From NCBI GenBank assembly GCA_002309175.1, contig DBWX01000010.1, positions 95,909-129,203 on the forward strand: 33,295 bases of DNA, read 5' to 3'. This document shows, piece after piece, positions 31,259-33,295 of this stretch. The notes below the pieces were generated by a model. That model was not told the origin of the DNA, searched no databases, and was given only the letters and a program-made list of their open reading frames with translations. The stretch comes from Ruminococcaceae bacterium UBA1227 (GTDB lineage: Bacteria; Bacillota; Clostridia; Oscillospirales; Acutalibacteraceae). Position 1 is the stretch's first letter. Every line of letters starts with the position of its first letter. Both the position numbers and the translations under genes were made by a program.

Positions 31259-32777
31259 GATTATCACTTCCTGTATTGTTTGTTTTCGGAATCCAGAAAC
31301 TGAAGCTTGTTAAGACTCCGGGCTTTGAAACCGCTGAGATTTCTCCGCCGTGGAGCTCGACAATATTCTTTGCAAGGTTGAGGCCGAGGCCTACGCCCTT
31401 GACATATTCGCTGCGTGACTGGTCAACTTTGTAGAATCGCTCGAAAATGTGCAGGAGTTCCTGATCCTTTATTCCCTCACCCGTGTTCGCCACGGTGACG
31501 GTGGCCTTGTCGGCCTCTTCGAGCAGTTCGACATAAATCTTTCCGCCTTCGTTCGTAAACTTAACGGCATTGTCATAGAGATTATAGATGACCTGGTAGA
31601 GCATTTTCTCGTCAGCGAAGACGGTACATTCCTTCATGTCCTCAAAGCCGAGAATTTCTATACCTGCGTCCTCTATGGGCTTTTCAAAGCCCAGCAGTGC
31701 ATTAAACAGGAGTTCCTTCAGTTCGGTCTCTCCGGGGTTCAGCTTTTCCTCGCCCGCCTCGATTTTCGAGAGCGTGAGCATAGTCTGAACAAGCGCGGAG
31801 AGGCGTTTCACCTCGTCGCTCACTATTCTCAGATACTTTTTCTCCTCACTCTGCGGTATGGTGCCGTCGAGAATTCCGTCAATGAAGCCGCCTATTGATG
31901 TCATCGGCGTCTTCAGTTCATGTGACACGTTCGCGACGAACGAGCTTCTCGACTTGTCGATCACCTCAAGGGAGTCAGCCATTGAGTTCAGTTTCTCACA
32001 GAGGTCTGAAAGCTCATCATTTCCTTTTATCGGAATGCGCTGCTGAAAATCACCGCGCGCATAGAGTTTCGTAATTTTCGACATCTCGCGGAGCGGCTGT
32101 GTCATCTTATCACTGAAGATGTAAACCAGGATTATCGCAAATACCAGCGATACCACCGCTGCTCCCGCAAAGAGCCTTGAAAGGTTCCTGACATATAGGT
32201 TCAGGTTCTCAAAAATAGGCAGAGTACCGAAGACATACCCCAGAGGATTACCGTCAGCATCAAGCACCTTCTGGCCCACCATGAGGCTCATATCCTTCCG
32301 AAGGCCGGTGAAGTTCTGCGTGCTGTTGTAACCCTTGTCCGTGGTTTTCTTCAGTATCTCTTCGCTTATCCTCGTGCCGCCGTGACGCGTGCAGAACTTC
32401 GCGGTGTTGTGGAGCACCTGGAGCTCATCGGTTATGAGGTCACGGCAGATGATTACATTGCCCGAGAGGTCGGTCATGAAAAAGTCCGCTCCCGTGGCGT
32501 CCGAGGTTGTATGAAAGTCAATGAACAATGTGACGTTGGCCTCGCCGTTTGTTCTCGAGAAGTTACCCTTCTGATCCATCACCTGTATGTCAGTCACAAG
32601 GGAGTTCACGTTTCTCCTGAGCATCTCCATATTGCTGGAATTCCAGTAGTTCATCATAAAGATGGTGGAGACGATACCGAAGGCCAGGGTTGAAACCAGG
32701 AGAATTGAGAACGTGACCATGAAGTACTTGAAAAACAGGGTACTGCGTCTCGACTTCTTTGCCTTTTCCTGAGACAT
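31236..32777 (-). CDS. Sensor histidine kinase (HAMP, HisKA, HATPase)
   Basis: A 513-residue membrane sensor kinase. Membrane segments at about 17-43 and 200-222 enclose a ~155-residue extracellular sensor region. A HAMP domain (~222-275), the H-box FVANVSHELKTPMTSIGG (H286), N-box NLYDNAVKFTNEGG, and nucleotide-binding boxes VANTGEGI and GVGLGLNLAKNIVELHGG follow. It should autophosphorylate H286 and pass phosphate to the response regulator whose stop lies 5 nt upstream. The gene order RR-HK-HtrA and the kinase layout recall envelope-monitoring systems such as WalRK, but there is no PAS domain, so I do not assign walK. The signal is unknown. Confidence 0.95.
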   Translation of the reverse strand: MSQEKAKKSRRSTLFFKYFMVTFSILLVSTLAFGIVSTIFMMNYWNSSNMEMLRRNVNSLVTDIQVMDQKGNFSRTNGEANVTLFIDFHTTSDATGADFFMTDLSGNVIICRDLITDELQVLHNTAKFCTRHGGTRISEEILKKTTDKGYNSTQNFTGLRKDMSLMVGQKVLDADGNPLGYVFGTLPIFENLNLYVRNLSRLFAGAAVVSLVFAIILVYIFSDKMTQPLREMSKITKLYARGDFQQRIPIKGNDELSDLCEKLNSMADSLEVIDKSRSSFVANVSHELKTPMTSIGGFIDGILDGTIPQSEEKKYLRIVSDEVKRLSALVQTMLTLSKIEAGEEKLNPGETELKELLFNALLGFEKPIEDAGIEILGFEDMKECTVFADEKMLYQVIYNLYDNAVKFTNEGGKIYVELLEEADKATVTVANTGEGIKDQELLHIFERFYKVDQSRSEYVKGVGLGLNLAKNIVELHGGEISAVSKPGVLTSFSFWIPKTNNTGSDNRGRNNHQ

Positions 32778-32782
32778 ATCAA

Positions 32783-33295
32783 CTAGTCCTTCGTTTCAAA
32801 TTTGTATCCTACGCCCCAGACTGTCTTCAGGGCCCATTTGTCGGAGATGTTCTCAAGTTTTTCACGCAGACGCTTTACATGTACGTCAACAGTTCTCGAG
32901 TCACCGTAGTAATCAAATCCCCAGACCTCATCGAGGAGCTGGTCGCGTGTAAATACGCGGTTCGGGTTGGACGCGAGGTGGTAGATGAGCTCAAGCTCCT
33001 TCGGAGGTGTGCTTATGACCTCACCTTTTACCTTCATCTCATAATTTGTGAGGTTGATTGAGAGATCCTCATAATCAACCTGTTTTACTGTCTCCTCCGT
33101 AACCGTTGCAGTGCGGCGGAGAACGGCCTTTATGCGGGCCATTATTTCTTTGGTGTCAAAGGGCTTTACGACATAGTCGTCTGCGCCGAGCTCAAGTCCC
33201 AGCACCTTGTCAAAGGTCTCGCCCTTTGCGGTCACCATTATTATCGGTGTGTCGGATGTCTTTCTTATCTCACGGCAGATATCATTGCCGTCCAT
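32783..33295 (-). CDS. OmpR/PhoB-family response regulator (5' end outside window)
   Basis: At least 170 residues of a winged-helix response regulator are visible; the gene runs off the right edge. The methionine at the edge is inside the receiver domain (DMDGNDICREIRK region), not the start, and the phosphorylated Asp lies beyond the window. Visible receiver residues are the Thr of VTAKGE and Lys of VVKPFD. The DNA-binding domain has STPPKELELIYHLASNP, VFTRDQLLDEVWGFDY and RTVDVHVKRLREKLE, ending VWGVGYKFE. Its partner kinase starts 5 nt after the stop, using a ribosome-binding site (AAGGA) within the last codons. Confidence 0.95.
   Translation of the reverse strand: MDGNDICREIRKTSDTPIIMVTAKGETFDKVLGLELGADDYVVKPFDTKEIMARIKAVLRRTATVTEETVKQVDYEDLSINLTNYEMKVKGEVISTPPKELELIYHLASNPNRVFTRDQLLDEVWGFDYYGDSRTVDVHVKRLREKLENISDKWALKTVWGVGYKFETKD

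Noticed and set aside
1..33295. CRISPR arrays, transposases, phage genes or restriction/defence genes
   Set aside because: No periodic repeats, no integrase/transposase-like proteins and no defence-like domains were seen; the gene set is largely housekeeping.

Overview
The window looks like core chromosome from a Clostridia-type member of the Bacillota, of moderate GC (my impression, not computed). The evidence is the gene content: RNase Y with YmdB, YhaM, RqcH, TrmK, a Gls24/FakA/RecG cluster, paired M16 proteases of YmfF/YmfH type and a 4Fe-4S aldo/keto reductase. Ribosome-binding sites are strong GGAGG types. TTG and GTG starts are unusually common: five TTG and four GTG calls here. No sequence search was possible, so I do not name a genus.

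Layout from the left. Bases 1-4303 are all on the minus strand: the 5' part of rplU (L21) with its own promoter and leader, a small Lys/Ala-rich basic protein, lgt, and two M16 peptidase-family genes that overlap by 4 nt. Back-to-back promoters at 4332-4375 separate these from the only plus-strand genes (4395-6914): YhaM-type exoribonuclease, prmA and a small lipoprotein, ending at a hairpin terminator shared with thrS. From 6957 to the right edge everything is on the minus strand. In left-to-right order: a ThrRS lacking the TGS domain, a thioester/Cna-B surface adhesin, a tail-less SSB, a beta-CASP metallo-beta-lactamase nuclease, a 54-aa acidic protein, an aldo/keto reductase, tRNA-Arg(ACG), rqcH, a short Nif3-like protein, trmK, a DUF1858 protein, a UPF0210 protein, an ACT protein, an M23 endopeptidase, then recG-fakA-gls24-SBP-ymdB-rny, then htrA, a sensor kinase and a response regulator cut by the window edge.

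Most genes serve translation quality control and RNA turnover (thrS, tRNA-Arg, trmK, prmA, rplU, rqcH, rny, YhaM, beta-CASP nuclease) or envelope upkeep (lgt, M23, HtrA, two-component system, adhesin, lipoproteins). Transcription units inferred from spacing are: RR-HK-htrA; rny-ymdB-SBP-gls24-fakA-recG; M23-ACT-UPF0210; DUF1858-trmK-nif3-rqcH; tRNA; reductase-small ORF; MBL; ssb-adhesin; thrS; M16-M16-lgt-basic protein; and rplU.

I found no CRISPR array, transposase, phage gene or clear defence locus. The most interesting points are a 14-bp perfect inverted repeat framing the upstream region of the adhesin (possible invertible switch or long mRNA hairpin), the adhesin's non-canonical GPDTSD sequence where LPxTG would be expected, promoters whose -35 box lies inside the preceding terminator stem, and the uncharacterised basic and acidic small proteins.
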